Positions 43,210 to 53,235 of a stretch of DNA of 64,000 bases are shown here, in pieces. How positions within the stretch are numbered: position 1 is the stretch's first letter; every line of letters begins with the position of its first letter. The position numbers were made by a program, and so were the translations under genes. The DNA comes from Terrihabitans soli (GTDB lineage: Bacteria; Pseudomonadota; Alphaproteobacteria; Rhizobiales; Methylopilaceae). The notes below the pieces were generated by a model that worked only from the letters and a program-made list of their open reading frames with translations, ran no database searches and was not told the origin of the DNA. Where the stretch lies: the NCBI RefSeq assembly GCF_014191545.1, contig NZ_AP023361.1:1640501-1704500 (forward strand), written 5' to 3'.

Positions 43210-44457
43210 ATGAGTCTGCGGCTTCACATGCTTGAGAGACTGACACGGCGGATCGGCGAGGGGCTGGTGGCGGCGGCGCTTGTGCTGCCGGTTTGGGCGC
43301 TGCCGGCTCTGGCGCAGCCGGCCGTAGCGCCGATCTTCGAGACGGATGCGCGCCAGGCAATCCTCATCGATTCCACCAATGATGCGGTGCTCTACACCAA
43401 AGAGCCGGACGCCCCGTTTGCTCCGGCAAGCCTTGCCAAGCTGATGACGCTAGCCGTCACCTTCGACGAGATCAAACGCGGCTTCCTGACGCCGACGGCG
43501 CCTTTCACCGTATCGCAGAACGCCTGGCGGACCGGCGGCGCACCGGCACGCACGACCACCATGTTCGCGCGTGTCGGCAGCGAAGTGACGGTGAAGGATC
43601 TCATCCGCGGCACGGCCATCGTCGTCGCCAATGACGGCGCCATCGCTTTGGCCGAAGGCATCGCTGGATCGGAAGAGAAGTTCGCCGAACGCATGAATGC
43701 GATGGCCAAAGAAATGGGCCTGACATCCTCGGTGTTCGTCAACTCGACAGGGCTTCCGGCGCCGGGTGCGCGGACATCGGTGCGCGATCTGGCCCGCATC
43801 GCCCAATGGGTCATCACGCGCAATCCCGACATGTATCCCGTCTTCTCCGAGCCCGAGATCGATTTCGGCGGCGTGCGCCAGCTCAATCGAAATCCTTTGA
43901 TGGGCCAGTATGAGGGCACCGACGGCATGCTCATCGGCTCGATCGCCGGCGAGGGGCACATCATCGTCGCGTCCGCCGTGCGCGGCGGCAAAAGGCTGAT
44001 CGCCGTTCTCGGCGGGCTTGCCGATGAGAAGGTGCGCCTACGCGCCACAAGCGCGCTGCTCGACTGGGGCTTCACCGGCTATATCGACCGCGATCTCTTT
44101 GCCAAGGGCGATATGGTGGCGACCGCGCAGGTGTTCGGCGGAACGCAAGGCTCGGTCAAACTCGTCGCTCAGGAAAAGGTGACGCTGCCGGTGCCGAAAG
44201 ACGGCAATAGCCGGATCAGCGCGCGCGTCGTCTATCGCGGGCCGATTACCGCGCCCGTCTCGAGAGGCGATCGCATCGGGGTGCTGCGCATCTGGCGCGA
44301 CAATCTCCTGCAGCGCGAAGTGCCGCTGATCGCCGACGAGAACATCGAGGAAGGCTCGCTCTTCCAGCGCGCCTTCGACGCCGGTTATGAGATCATCGCC
44401 GGAGCGTTGCATCCTTACGCCGTAAAGCTCTTTCCATGGCTTTTCACCGGTGGCTGA
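43210..44457 (+). CDS. PBP5-like protein with degenerate catalytic motifs
   Basis: 415 residues with the fold and layout of D-alanyl-D-alanine carboxypeptidases (DacC/PBP5): a signal peptide, the peptidase S11 domain (about 42-280) and the PBP5 C-terminal beta domain. The SxxK motif is intact (SLAK, Ser74 and Lys77). The SxN motif reads Val139-Ala-Asn141, and the KTG motif is replaced by Leu241-Ile-Gly243 within GTDGMLIGSIAGEG. I read these directly from the codons. It is therefore questionable as an active carboxypeptidase and may be structural or altered in specificity. The position between rlpA and tmk is conserved. Confidence 0.82.
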   Translation: MSLRLHMLERLTRRIGEGLVAAALVLPVWALPALAQPAVAPIFETDARQAILIDSTNDAVLYTKEPDAPFAPASLAKLMTLAVTFDEIKRGFLTPTAPFTVSQNAWRTGGAPARTTTMFARVGSEVTVKDLIRGTAIVVANDGAIALAEGIAGSEEKFAERMNAMAKEMGLTSSVFVNSTGLPAPGARTSVRDLARIAQWVITRNPDMYPVFSEPEIDFGGVRQLNRNPLMGQYEGTDGMLIGSIAGEGHIIVASAVRGGKRLIAVLGGLADEKVRLRATSALLDWGFTGYIDRDLFAKGDMVATAQVFGGTQGSVKLVAQEKVTLPVPKDGNSRISARVVYRGPITAPVSRGDRIGVLRIWRDNLLQREVPLIADENIEEGSLFQRAFDAGYEIIAGALHPYAVKLFPWLFTGG

Positions 44458-44458
44458 C

Positions 44459-45115
44459 ATGACCGCGGGGCGCCGCCGCTTCATCACGTTCGAAGGCGGC
44501 GAGGGCGCCGGCAAGAGCACGCAGGTCGATCGCCTTGCGGCAAGGCTGCGCGCCCGCGGCCAGGAAGTCGTGACGACGCGCGAGCCGGGCGGCTCGCCGA
44601 CCGCCGAGAAATTCCGCAACATCGTTCTGTCCGGACAGGCCAAGCAGTTCGGCGCTTTCGCCGAGACGACTCTGTTTGCGGCGGCAAGGCTCGATCATCT
44701 GCGCGAAACCATCGAACCGGCGCTCCGCCGCGGCGCCTGGGTGATCTGCGACCGCTTCATGGATTCGACGCGCGCCTATCAGGGCGCGCTCGGCAAAATC
44801 AAACCCGGCGTCATGCGCGCGCTCGAATTCGTCACCGTCGGCGACACGGTGCCGGGGCTGACTCTGCTACTCGATCTGCCGCCGGAAGATGGGCTGAAGC
44901 GCGCCGCCAAGCGCGGCATGGGCCGCAGGGCCGACCGGTTCGAAAGCGAAGACATAGATTATCACCGTTCGCTGCGCCGCGCCTTCCTCGACATCGCCGC
45001 CGAAGAGCCGAAGCGCATCCACACCATCGACGCCCAGAAATCGCCGGACGAAGTCGCCCAGGCGGTATGGGACGATGTGGCGAAAACCTTCGCGCTCGAA
45101 AAGTCCCGCGTATGA
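44459..45115 (+). CDS. tmk: Thymidylate kinase
   Basis: 218 residues. It phosphorylates dTMP to dTDP. The P-loop is EGGEGAGKST, the DR(Y/F) motif is ICDRFMDSTRAYQG and the TREPGGS segment follows the P-loop. The LID region holds GRRADRFESE. I use ATG 44459; a GTG at 44450 overlapping the previous stop is possible. It overlaps holB by four bases, an order common to alphaproteobacteria. Confidence 0.95.
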   Translation: MTAGRRRFITFEGGEGAGKSTQVDRLAARLRARGQEVVTTREPGGSPTAEKFRNIVLSGQAKQFGAFAETTLFAAARLDHLRETIEPALRRGAWVICDRFMDSTRAYQGALGKIKPGVMRALEFVTVGDTVPGLTLLLDLPPEDGLKRAAKRGMGRRADRFESEDIDYHRSLRRAFLDIAAEEPKRIHTIDAQKSPDEVAQAVWDDVAKTFALEKSRV

Positions 45116-46173
45116 GCGACGGCGAACTCCTCGATCACGACCGGCTGGACGAGGCGCCGCATCCGCGCGCCACTTTCCATCTCATCGGCCACAAAGCCGC
45201 CGAGCAGACTTTGCTCGACGCCTACCGCTCCGGCCGCATGCACCATGCCTGGATCATCGGCGGAGAAGAGGGGATCGGCAAAGCGACGCTCGCTTACCGT
45301 CTCGCCCGCTTCATCTTCGCCCATCCCGAACCCGCCGCACCGGATGTCGTGGAAGCCAAAGATCTCGAGGTTGATCCGAACGTGCCCGCCGCACGGCGCA
45401 TGGCGCAGCAGGCGCATCCCGATCTCTTCGTTCTGAAGCGCGGGCTCACCAAAGACGGCCGCTCGCTGATGGGCGAGATTTCGGTCGCGGAAGCGCGCCG
45501 CGCCGTGAACTTCTTTTCGACGACGGCGGGCGAGGGCGGCTGGCGCATCACGATCGTCGATACCGCCGACGACCTCAACACCAATGCCGCAAACGCTCTG
45601 CTCAAGGTTCTGGAAGAGCCGCCGCCGCGCTCGCTGTTTCTCATCCTGTCGTCGGCGCCCAAGCGCCTGCTGCCGACGATCCGCTCGCGCTGCCGCACGC
45701 TGCTTCTGAAGCCGCTGTCCGATGAAGACGTGACCGGCGTTCTGAAAAACCTGCCCGAGCTCGCCGGTGACACCGATCCGGACGAGCTTTCGCGGATCGC
45801 CGGGGCGGCACAAGGCTCAGTGCGGCGGGCGGCCGCCCTTCTGGCCGAGGACAGCCTTGCTCTTCACGACCAGATCGCGGCCCTTCTGAACCGCCTGCCG
45901 GATCTCGACCCGAGCGCCCTTCATGCCCTGGCTGAAAAGCTGGCGGGACGGGAAGGAACAGCCTCTTTCGAGCTCTTCATCGGAGCCATTCAGGACTGGC
46001 TTCATGAGCGGCTAACCCTCGGAGCCGCAAGGCAAGATGCCCGCCTTGCGGCCTGGGCAACCGTATGGGAGAAAACCGGCCGTGCAGCCCGTGAGGCCGA
46101 GATCTACAATCTCGACAGACGCCCGCTGGTCTTTGCGATCTTTTCCGATCTCGCCGCAGCTCAGCGCGGCTGA
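45112..46173 (+). CDS. holB: DNA polymerase III subunit delta'
   Basis: 353 residues, clamp-loader subunit. The AAA+ module has a P-loop-like [54 protein letters not shown], and the sensor SRCR sequence. The C-terminal helical domain follows. I start at ATG 45112 on the tmk stop (ATGA). A 29-base gap leads to metG. Confidence 0.92.
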   Translation: MSDGELLDHDRLDEAPHPRATFHLIGHKAAEQTLLDAYRSGRMHHAWIIGGEEGIGKATLAYRLARFIFAHPEPAAPDVVEAKDLEVDPNVPAARRMAQQAHPDLFVLKRGLTKDGRSLMGEISVAEARRAVNFFSTTAGEGGWRITIVDTADDLNTNAANALLKVLEEPPPRSLFLILSSAPKRLLPTIRSRCRTLLLKPLSDEDVTGVLKNLPELAGDTDPDELSRIAGAAQGSVRRAAALLAEDSLALHDQIAALLNRLPDLDPSALHALAEKLAGREGTASFELFIGAIQDWLHERLTLGAARQDARLAAWATVWEKTGRAAREAEIYNLDRRPLVFAIFSDLAAAQRG

Positions 46174-46202
46174 TCCCGGCAGGTTTATTCGTTCAGGGCG
46201 CT

Positions 46203-47750
46203 ATGGCCGACAAGAGCTATTACATCACCACCGCGATCGCCTATCCGAACGGCGCGCCGCATATCGGCCACGCCTATGAGGCGATTGCGACCGATGTGAT
46301 CGCGCGCTTCCAGCGCCTCGACGGCAAAGACGTGTTCTTCATGACGGGCGCCGACGAGCACGGCATCAAGATGCTGCAGACGGCGCAGAAGGCAGGCATC
46401 ACGCCGGCCGAACTCGTCGAAAAGAACGTCCCGCAATTTCAGGCCATGTGCGAGCGGCTGAACATCGGCTTCGACCGCTATATCCGCACGACCGAACCCG
46501 CCCATCACAAAAGCTCCCAGGCGATCTGGGAGAAGATGGAGAAAGCGGGCGATATCTATCTTGACACCTATGCCGGCTGGTATTCGGTGCGCGACGAGGC
46601 GTTTTACGCTGAAGACGAAACCACGCTGAACGGCGATATGCGCGTCGGCCCGCAAGGCACGCCTGTCGAATGGGTCGAAGAGAAGAGCTATTTCTTCAAG
46701 CTGTCCGCCTATCAGGACCGCTTGCTCAAGCTCTATGCCGACATTCCCGATTTCATCGGGCCGGATGCGCGGCGCAACGAGATCGTCAGTTTCGTGAAGG
46801 GCGGGCTGCAGGATCTCTCCATCAGCCGCACGACGTTCGACTGGGGCATCAAAGTGCCCGGCGCACCCGAACACATCATGTATGTGTGGGTCGACGCCCT
46901 GACAAACTATATCACCGGCGTCGGCTATCCCGATACGGACTCCGCGTCCTTCAAGAAATTCTGGCCCGCCGATGTTCACATCATCGGCAAGGACATTATC
47001 CGTTTCCACGCCGTCTACTGGCCGGCCTTCCTGATGTCGGCCGGGCTCGAAATTCCGAAGCGCGTGTACGCACACGGATTTTTGTTCAACAAGGGCGAGA
47101 AGATGTCGAAGTCGGTCGGCAATGTGATCGACCCCTTCACTTTGGCCGACGCTTACGGCGTCGATCCGGTGCGCTATTTCTTCCTGCGCGAAGTGCCGTT
47201 CGGCCAGGACGGCAATTACAGCCATGAAGCCATCGTCCAGCGCATCAATGCCGATCTCGCCAACGATCTCGGCAATCTTGCGCAACGTTCGCTGTCGATG
47301 ATCGGCAAGAATTGCGGCGCGAAAGTTCCGCAGCCGGGCGACTTCAGCGAAGCCGACAAGGCCATCATCGCCTCCGCCGATGCGCTGATCGCAGAGGCGC
47401 GGGGTGCCATGAAGCAATTCGCGCTGCACACAATGCTGGGATCGATCTGGAAGGTTGTTGCCGACGCCAACCGCTATTTCGCGTCCGAAGAGCCCTGGAA
47501 GCTGAAAGACAATCCGGCGCGGCGCGATACGGTTCTTTATACGACGATCGAAGTCCTACGCACCGTCGCGATCCTGACTTTGGCCGTCACGCCAACGGCT
47601 TCCGGCAAACTCCTCGATCTTCTCGGCGTGCCGGAAGGGGCCCGCACTTTCGCCTCGCTCGGGGAAGGGGGCCGCCTCAAAGCCGGCACTGATCTTCCGG
47701 CGCCCGCGCCTATTTTCCCGCGCTATGTCGAGCCGGAGGCTGAGGCGTGA
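46203..47750 (+). CDS. metG: Methionyl-tRNA synthetase
   Basis: 515 residues, a short class I synthetase without the C-terminal tRNA-binding (EMAP-like) domain. The HIGH motif is [14 protein letters not shown] and the KMSKS motif is [11 protein letters not shown]. It charges tRNA-Met. Its stop overlaps the GTG of the tatD-family gene. Confidence 0.97.
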   Translation: MADKSYYITTAIAYPNGAPHIGHAYEAIATDVIARFQRLDGKDVFFMTGADEHGIKMLQTAQKAGITPAELVEKNVPQFQAMCERLNIGFDRYIRTTEPAHHKSSQAIWEKMEKAGDIYLDTYAGWYSVRDEAFYAEDETTLNGDMRVGPQGTPVEWVEEKSYFFKLSAYQDRLLKLYADIPDFIGPDARRNEIVSFVKGGLQDLSISRTTFDWGIKVPGAPEHIMYVWVDALTNYITGVGYPDTDSASFKKFWPADVHIIGKDIIRFHAVYWPAFLMSAGLEIPKRVYAHGFLFNKGEKMSKSVGNVIDPFTLADAYGVDPVRYFFLREVPFGQDGNYSHEAIVQRINADLANDLGNLAQRSLSMIGKNCGAKVPQPGDFSEADKAIIASADALIAEARGAMKQFALHTMLGSIWKVVADANRYFASEEPWKLKDNPARRDTVLYTTIEVLRTVAILTLAVTPTASGKLLDLLGVPEGARTFASLGEGGRLKAGTDLPAPAPIFPRYVEPEAEA

Positions 47751-48556
47751 TTGTCGACAGCCATTGCCATCTCGACTTTCCGGACTTCGCCAAGGACCGC
47801 GACGGTGTCGTCGCGCGCGCCAAAGCGGCCGGCGTCGGGGCGATGGTGACGATCTCGACGCGGGTGAAGAAGTTCGAGCAGGTACGGGACATCATCGAGA
47901 GCTATGACAATGTTTTCGGGTCTGTCGGCACGCATCCACACAATGCCGATGAGGAGCTCGATGTAACGGTCGAGGATCTCATCCGATTCAGCGAGCACCC
48001 GAAGATCGTGGCCATCGGCGAAGCAGGGCTCGACTATCACTACGATCATTCGCCGCGCGAGGCGCAGGCGACGGGCTTCCGCACCCATATCGCAGCGGCC
48101 CGGCAGACGGGCCTGCCGCTCGTCATCCATGCGCGCGAAGCCGATGAAGACATGATCCGCATCCTCGAAGAGGAAGCGGAAAAGGGCACTTTCCCGGCGG
48201 TGCTGCACTGCTTCTCATCGGGCGCGGAACTGGCCCGGCGCGGCGTTGCGCTCGGCCATTACGTCTCGTTTTCGGGCATTCTGACGTTCAAGAATTCTCA
48301 GGGTGTGCGCGATATCGCCGCCGAAGTTCCGGCGGATCGCATCCTCGTCGAGACCGATGCGCCCTATCTGGCGCCCATGCCGCATCGCGGCAAAACCAAT
48401 GAGCCGGCCTATACCGCGCTGACCGCCAAAGTGCTCGGCGAAGTGCGCGGCTGGAGCCTTGATGAGACCGCAAGGCGCACCACAGAAAACTTCTCCAACC
48501 TGTTCAAAAAAGTGCCGAAAAGTGCGCTCGGCCTCAGCGGCGAGGCGGCGGCGTGA
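47747..48556 (+). CDS. TatD-family metal-dependent hydrolase
   Basis: 269 residues, TIM-barrel nuclease/hydrolase family. Metal ligands are visible in [49 protein letters not shown] and ETDAPYLAP. The GTG start is coupled to the metG stop and its end overlaps the MBL gene (GTGA). TatD proteins act as 3'-5' exonucleases in DNA repair. Position next to metG is conserved (YcfH-like). Confidence 0.92.
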   Translation: MIVDSHCHLDFPDFAKDRDGVVARAKAAGVGAMVTISTRVKKFEQVRDIIESYDNVFGSVGTHPHNADEELDVTVEDLIRFSEHPKIVAIGEAGLDYHYDHSPREAQATGFRTHIAAARQTGLPLVIHAREADEDMIRILEEEAEKGTFPAVLHCFSSGAELARRGVALGHYVSFSGILTFKNSQGVRDIAAEVPADRILVETDAPYLAPMPHRGKTNEPAYTALTAKVLGEVRGWSLDETARRTTENFSNLFKKVPKSALGLSGEAAA

Positions 48557-49353
48557 GCCTGTCCGTCACGATCCTCGGCTGCGGCTCGTCGGGCGGCGTG
48601 CCGCGCGTCGCACAGGGCTGGGGCAAATGCGATCCGCTGGAGCCGCGCAACCGCCGCCGGCGCTGTTCGATCCTGGTGAAGCGCGCGAATGAGCGTGGCG
48701 ATGTCACCAATGTCCTGGTCGACACATCGCCCGATCTGCGCGAGCAGATGATCGGCGCAAACGTCCTCAATCTCGACGGCGTTCTGTTCACGCACGATCA
48801 TGCCGACCACACGCACGGCATCGACGATCTGAGGCCTTATTACGTTCAGACGCGCAAGCGCATGGATGTGTGGCTCGATCCCGGCACATCGCCCGAACTG
48901 CGCCAGCGCTTTTCCTATGTCTTCGAGACAGCGCCGGGCTCGGATTATCCGCCGATCCTCAACGAGCATCACATGGTGCCGGGAGAGCTGACGAACGTTT
49001 CAGGACAGGGCGGAGAGGTCTCGGCCATGCCGTTCCGGCTGCCGCACGGCACCGTGGAGGCGCTCGGACTGCGCTTCGGCAAGATGGCCTATACGCCCGA
49101 TCTCAGCGCCATTCCGGACGACGCTTTGGGCTATCTGAAAGGGCTCGATCTGTGGATCGTCGATGCGCTGCGCATCGCGCCGCATCCGAGCCATTTCACG
49201 CTGCAGGAAGCTCTGGGATGGATCGAACAATTGGCGCCCAAACGCGCTGTCCTCACCAATCTGCACACCGATCTCGACTACGAGACGCTCAAGAGAAGCG
49301 TGCCGGAGAATGTCGAGCCGGCCTATGACGGCCTGACGCTCGATTTCGAGTGA
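48553..49353 (+). CDS. MBL-fold metal hydrolase (PhnP-like)
   Basis: 266 residues. The metallo-beta-lactamase ligand motif is FTHDHADHTHGIDDL, with further ligands at HGTVEALGLRFG and the final His in LHTDLDYE. It opens with ILGCGSSGGVPR, a conserved PhnP/YcbX-type start. It may be a phosphodiesterase; no phn genes are nearby. Co-transcribed with tatD. Confidence 0.9.
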   Translation: MSLSVTILGCGSSGGVPRVAQGWGKCDPLEPRNRRRRCSILVKRANERGDVTNVLVDTSPDLREQMIGANVLNLDGVLFTHDHADHTHGIDDLRPYYVQTRKRMDVWLDPGTSPELRQRFSYVFETAPGSDYPPILNEHHMVPGELTNVSGQGGEVSAMPFRLPHGTVEALGLRFGKMAYTPDLSAIPDDALGYLKGLDLWIVDALRIAPHPSHFTLQEALGWIEQLAPKRAVLTNLHTDLDYETLKRSVPENVEPAYDGLTLDFE

Positions 49354-49499
49354 AAGCGGCCTGAGGGCGCTAAAGTGCTGACAATTTGAAGCAATTTCCG
49401 TGAGGCCAGGCCCGCTGTGGACCCATTCTCACGTTCCATAATATATCTTATGCGACTTGGCTATGCGGGCCAAAGGGGGTGTGGAACGGCAACGCGAAA

Positions 49500-49976
49500 T
49501 CATCCGCGCCTCGCCGCATCGATCTTGGCGACGTCGATCTTCTGCATCGTCATCATCGCATCGAAGGCGCGCTTGGCTTCGCTCCCGCCCGCCGCCATTG
49601 CCTCCATCAAAGTGCGCGGCGTGATCTGCCAGTTGAGACCCCATCTGTCCTTGCACCAGCCGCAATCGCTTTCCTTGCCGCCATTGCCGACAATGGCGTT
49701 CCAATAGCGGTCCGTCTCCGCCTGGTCCTCGGTCGAAATCTGGAAGGAAAAAGCCTCGGTCTGTTTGAACGCCGGGCCGCCATTGAGGCCGATGCAAGCA
49801 ACGCCGGCGACGGTGAACTCGACCATCAGCACATCGCCCGTCTTGCCGCTTGGATAGTCTCCCGGTGCATGATGGACCTTGCCCATCGAGCTATTGGGAA
49901 ACGTCGCGGCATAGAACCGGGCCGCAGCCTCGGCATCTTTGTCGTACCAGAGGCAGATCGTATTTTTTGCTGTCAC
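49500..49976 (-). CDS. VOC-family protein (PhnB-like, DUF1455 type)
   Basis: 158 residues, two beta-alpha-beta3 units of the VOC fold, resembling PhnB/3-demethylubiquinone-methyltransferase-like proteins. ITICLWYDKDAEAAARFYAATFP-type N-terminus and CGWCKDRWGLNWQITPR are characteristic. The GTG start has GGGAGGA upstream. It is a lone minus-strand gene downstream of the plus-strand tatD block; the role is unknown. Confidence 0.85.
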   Translation of the reverse strand: MTAKNTICLWYDKDAEAAARFYAATFPNSSMGKVHHAPGDYPSGKTGDVLMVEFTVAGVACIGLNGGPAFKQTEAFSFQISTEDQAETDRYWNAIVGNGGKESDCGWCKDRWGLNWQITPRTLMEAMAAGGSEAKRAFDAMMTMQKIDVAKIDAARRG

Positions 49977-50056
49977 GCAGTCCTCCCAAGCCTCGGCTGT
50001 TAACCCCAGCCTACGATTAAAACGGATGGTGGCACCGATGGTTTCTCACGGCGCGC

Positions 50057-51403
50057 CTAGTTCGGCAGCGTGTCCTTGAAGATCCTTCCGTCCTTCATGA
50101 TGACAAGAAAATTCTTCGCCGGATCTGAGACGAGATCGAGCTTTTCGAGCGGGTTTCCGTCGACCAGAAGAAGGTCCGCCAGCGCGCCTTTTTCGACGAC
50201 GCCCAGCCTCCCCGGATACGGATTTCGAAGCCCCGACATCTGCAGCAGCTCGCCGTTTGTCGATGTCGCCATGGTCAGGATCTCGGCCGGCGTGAACCAG
50301 CGCAAAAGATCGACCAGCGCATGCCCCTGGCGCTGCGCTAAAGCCTGCGAGAACAGGATGTCGGTCCCGAACGCGGTCTTGATCTTGTACTTCTTGACGA
50401 AGCCATAGAGCCGGTCGGTGCCGGCGACGACCTGGCGCATCTGCGCCTGCTGCGGCGGCGGCAATGCCGCCGCGCCGCCGAGATCGACAAAGGGCTGCGT
50501 GCTGAGCCAGATGCCCTTCTCCGCCACCAGCTTTGCTGTCTCTTCGTCCATCAGATGGCCGTGCTCGATGCATTTGACGCCGGCAGCGATCGAGCGCCGG
50601 ACCGCTGCGGATGTATAGGCGTGCGTGCAGACATAGGTGCCCCAGTTTTCCGCGGCTTCGACCCCGGCGCGCAGCTCTTCCTCGGTGAAGGTCGAGACAT
50701 CGAGCGGGCTGAAAGGCGAGGCGACGCCCCCACCCGCGGAAAGCTTGATCTGTGAAGCACCGAGCATCAGCTGTTCGCGCGCCCGCATCCGCACCTCGTC
50801 TGGACTGTCTGCAATCGCGCTGCCGCCGATCAGCTCCGCACGGGTCAGCGGTCCGCCGGGAGTTCTCGGCAGATCGGTGAGCTGACGGAAGTCGCCATGG
50901 CCGCCGGTGACGGAAATCATCGCACCCGACGGGTAGATGCGCGGCCCCGGCAAAACGCCTTCATCAATTGCGCGCTTCAGCGAAAAAGCCGGGCCGGCGA
51001 GATCGCGCACGGTGGTGAAGCCGCGCATCAGAGTGTCATTTGCTTCCGCCCCGGCCAGCAGCGTCGTGTAGCCGACATCACTGCCGAGCATGATGGCCGG
51101 CGTCGGCCGCACGAGCATCGCATGCCAGTGCATGTCCATGAGGCCGGGCATCAAGGTCCGCCCGCCTCCGTCGATAATGCGGGTCTGCGCGCTGCGGTCG
51201 ACCGGGATGGGAGATGACGAAATCTGATCGATCAGAGTGCCGCGGATCAGCACATTCACAGGTCCGGACAGCGCCGGACTTTTTCCGTCGAAAACCCTGA
51301 CATTGTTGAAGAGAATGGTGTTGGGCTGCTGGGCAACGGCCGCGTCCGGAAGGACTAGAACCAGGACCGAAAACGCGAGAAAAGCGCGAAGAAACGAGAT
51401 CAT
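50057..51403 (-). CDS. Exported amidohydrolase
   Basis: 448 residues, with a signal peptide (about 1-24, AVAQ). Amidohydrolase metal motif HWH (GLMDMHWHAM), further His in CTHAYTS and IEHGHLMD, and Asp in AFGTDILFS. It resembles imidazolonepropionase-like / Xaa-Pro dipeptidase-type exported amidohydrolases. The substrate is unknown. A GGGAGG site precedes the ATG. Confidence 0.88.
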   Translation of the reverse strand: MISFLRAFLAFSVLVLVLPDAAVAQQPNTILFNNVRVFDGKSPALSGPVNVLIRGTLIDQISSSPIPVDRSAQTRIIDGGGRTLMPGLMDMHWHAMLVRPTPAIMLGSDVGYTTLLAGAEANDTLMRGFTTVRDLAGPAFSLKRAIDEGVLPGPRIYPSGAMISVTGGHGDFRQLTDLPRTPGGPLTRAELIGGSAIADSPDEVRMRAREQLMLGASQIKLSAGGGVASPFSPLDVSTFTEEELRAGVEAAENWGTYVCTHAYTSAAVRRSIAAGVKCIEHGHLMDEETAKLVAEKGIWLSTQPFVDLGGAAALPPPQQAQMRQVVAGTDRLYGFVKKYKIKTAFGTDILFSQALAQRQGHALVDLLRWFTPAEILTMATSTNGELLQMSGLRNPYPGRLGVVEKGALADLLLVDGNPLEKLDLVSDPAKNFLVIMKDGRIFKDTLPN

Positions 51404-51573
51404 GGGCGGCCTCCCTTCTTCGTCAGGCTAGCATGCAATTCTCGACTTCAGAGTGAATTGTCCTTGCTCCGCAATCGCTAAAACTTGGCCGGATTTGAAA
51501 GCGCTTTTGCCGCTTGCGGTTACATCGACGTTCCCTCTGGCGCAACGCACCCGAGGCACCCTATTTCTCGTCT

Positions 51574-52077
51574 ATGACGACACCTTCCACCCCTCCCTCC
51601 ACCGGCCCGATCGACCCCGGCACCCGCATCGGCCATGTCCATCTCAAGGTCGCCGATCTTGAGCGCGCACTCGGCTTTTATGTCGGCGTTCTCGGCTTTC
51701 AGCTCCAGCAGCGCTATGGCACGCAAGCGGCGTTCATTTCCGCCGGCGGCTATCACCATCACATCGGCCTGAACACCTGGGAAAGCCTTGGCGGTCCGCC
51801 GCCCGCTCCCGGAACCACGGGCCTTTATCACACGGCCATTCTCTATCCGACGCGCGCCGCCCTCGCTGATGCGCTGCGTCGCCTAATCGCGGCGAACATC
51901 CCGCTTGATGGTGCGAGCGATCATGGCGTCAGCCAGGCGCTGTATCTGCGAGACCCGGACGGCACTGGCGTCGAGCTCTATTGGGACCGGCCGGAAGAAG
52001 AATGGCCGCGCACGCCGGACGGCGCGCTCGCTATGGTGACGAAGCGGCTCGACCTCGACGATCTGCTGGCTGCCTGA
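51574..52077 (+). CDS. VOC-family ring-cleavage dioxygenase-like protein
   Basis: 167 residues. VOC half-domains with RIGHVHLKVADLERALGFYV, GGYHHHIGLNTW and ALYLRDPDGTGVELYWDRP. The GLYHTAI and VELYWD segments supply His and Glu metal ligands as in CatE-like catechol 2,3-dioxygenases. The start ATG 51574 gives the expected N-terminus. It is convergent with the membrane gene. Confidence 0.85.
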   Translation: MTTPSTPPSTGPIDPGTRIGHVHLKVADLERALGFYVGVLGFQLQQRYGTQAAFISAGGYHHHIGLNTWESLGGPPPAPGTTGLYHTAILYPTRAALADALRRLIAANIPLDGASDHGVSQALYLRDPDGTGVELYWDRPEEEWPRTPDGALAMVTKRLDLDDLLAA

Positions 52078-52089
52078 GCCCTTCCCAGT

Positions 52090-53235
52090 TCAAGGCTTAG
52101 TCGGCGGCGCTCCGATGACGTCCGGCACGTGCTGTCCGTGCGGATGATCAGGATCGGGCGAGTGCGTCGAGTAATTGCCGGGCGTTCCTTCGCGTCCGTC
52201 AATGCCGTAGATCGCGATGTGCAGCCCCCAATAGCCCGCGACGAAAATCGCAAAACATGCCGCGATGGCAGCGGGCACGACGGCGATCGATGTACGGACT
52301 TTCGGCAGGAAATGCAGCTCGCGCGTATGATCGACGGCGATGGCGACGATGACGGCCATGATCAAAGCATGGCCGATGAGATCAACGCGGCCGAACGGAT
52401 AGACGGCGGCGTTAAAGATGATGAACAGCGCAATCGCCGACAGTCGACGGACAAGCGGCGTCCACAAAAGACCGAAGCCCAAAGTGAACTCGGTGACGCC
52501 GGCCATCGGAATGAACACATCGCGCGGCATGCCGAAGGTCAGGAACGGCCGCTCTTCGACCAGCGGATAGAACCAGTCGGGATAGGCGAATTTTTCGAGG
52601 CTCGACCACATCAGAGCGATGGCAACACCCCAGCGCAGAACCTCAAACCGGTGCTTGCGCCATTCGGGATTGTTTGAGGCTTCCAGCACGAGATAGAGCG
52701 CAACACCGACCCCGAGCGCGAGATAATCGAGCAGATGGAAAACATCGTAATCGCGTAGCGCAATGACCCAGAGCGCAACGATGCCGAAACCGGCGAGCGG
52801 CTGGGTGCGGCGCGAGAAGATCAGCCCGGCGATGACAAGCTGCATCCAGGACACCCATTCCGCGGGCGTTCTAAGATCGGGGGTAAGATACACGCCGCCG
52901 ACGGCAAAGATCGCAACGAAGAAGGCGGCGATGATGACGCGCACGAAATCGTCGAGACGCTTCCACAAGGGATCGGTAATGCGGTCCATCGCGGCGAGAA
53001 CCCCTTCCCCGAACCGCGATTGTTCGATGACGCGCGTCGCAAGAAAGAAGACGAGCACAAGTACGATGCCGACCCAGAACCAGGTATTGGTGAGCGTGGT
53101 GCTGACATCGGCCGGCGGCGCGCCGACGATATAGGGTGCGAACCATTTCACATGGGCGCTGGCTGGCGTCGCGAGAAGCGAAAGCACGGCGGTGGCGAGA
53201 AGGCCCCTCCCCGCCAATTCTCTATGTCGGTGCAT
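52090..53235 (-). CDS. DoxX-like exported/membrane protein
   Basis: 381 residues. A signal-like N-terminal segment (ending PASAH) is followed by at least seven hydrophobic helices. It contains a DoxX-like core (EKFAYPDWFYPLVEERPFL, VTEFTLGFGLLWTPL). The C-terminus is a short His/Pro-rich tail (DPDHPHGQHVP) that could bind metal. I start at ATG 53235, which overlaps the MOSC gene's end by 14 bases. The function is unknown. Confidence 0.65.
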   Translation of the reverse strand: MHRHRELAGRGLLATAVLSLLATPASAHVKWFAPYIVGAPPADVSTTLTNTWFWVGIVLVLVFFLATRVIEQSRFGEGVLAAMDRITDPLWKRLDDFVRVIIAAFFVAIFAVGGVYLTPDLRTPAEWVSWMQLVIAGLIFSRRTQPLAGFGIVALWVIALRDYDVFHLLDYLALGVGVALYLVLEASNNPEWRKHRFEVLRWGVAIALMWSSLEKFAYPDWFYPLVEERPFLTFGMPRDVFIPMAGVTEFTLGFGLLWTPLVRRLSAIALFIIFNAAVYPFGRVDLIGHALIMAVIVAIAVDHTRELHFLPKVRTSIAVVPAAIAACFAIFVAGYWGLHIAIYGIDGREGTPGNYSTHSPDPDHPHGQHVPDVIGAPPTKP

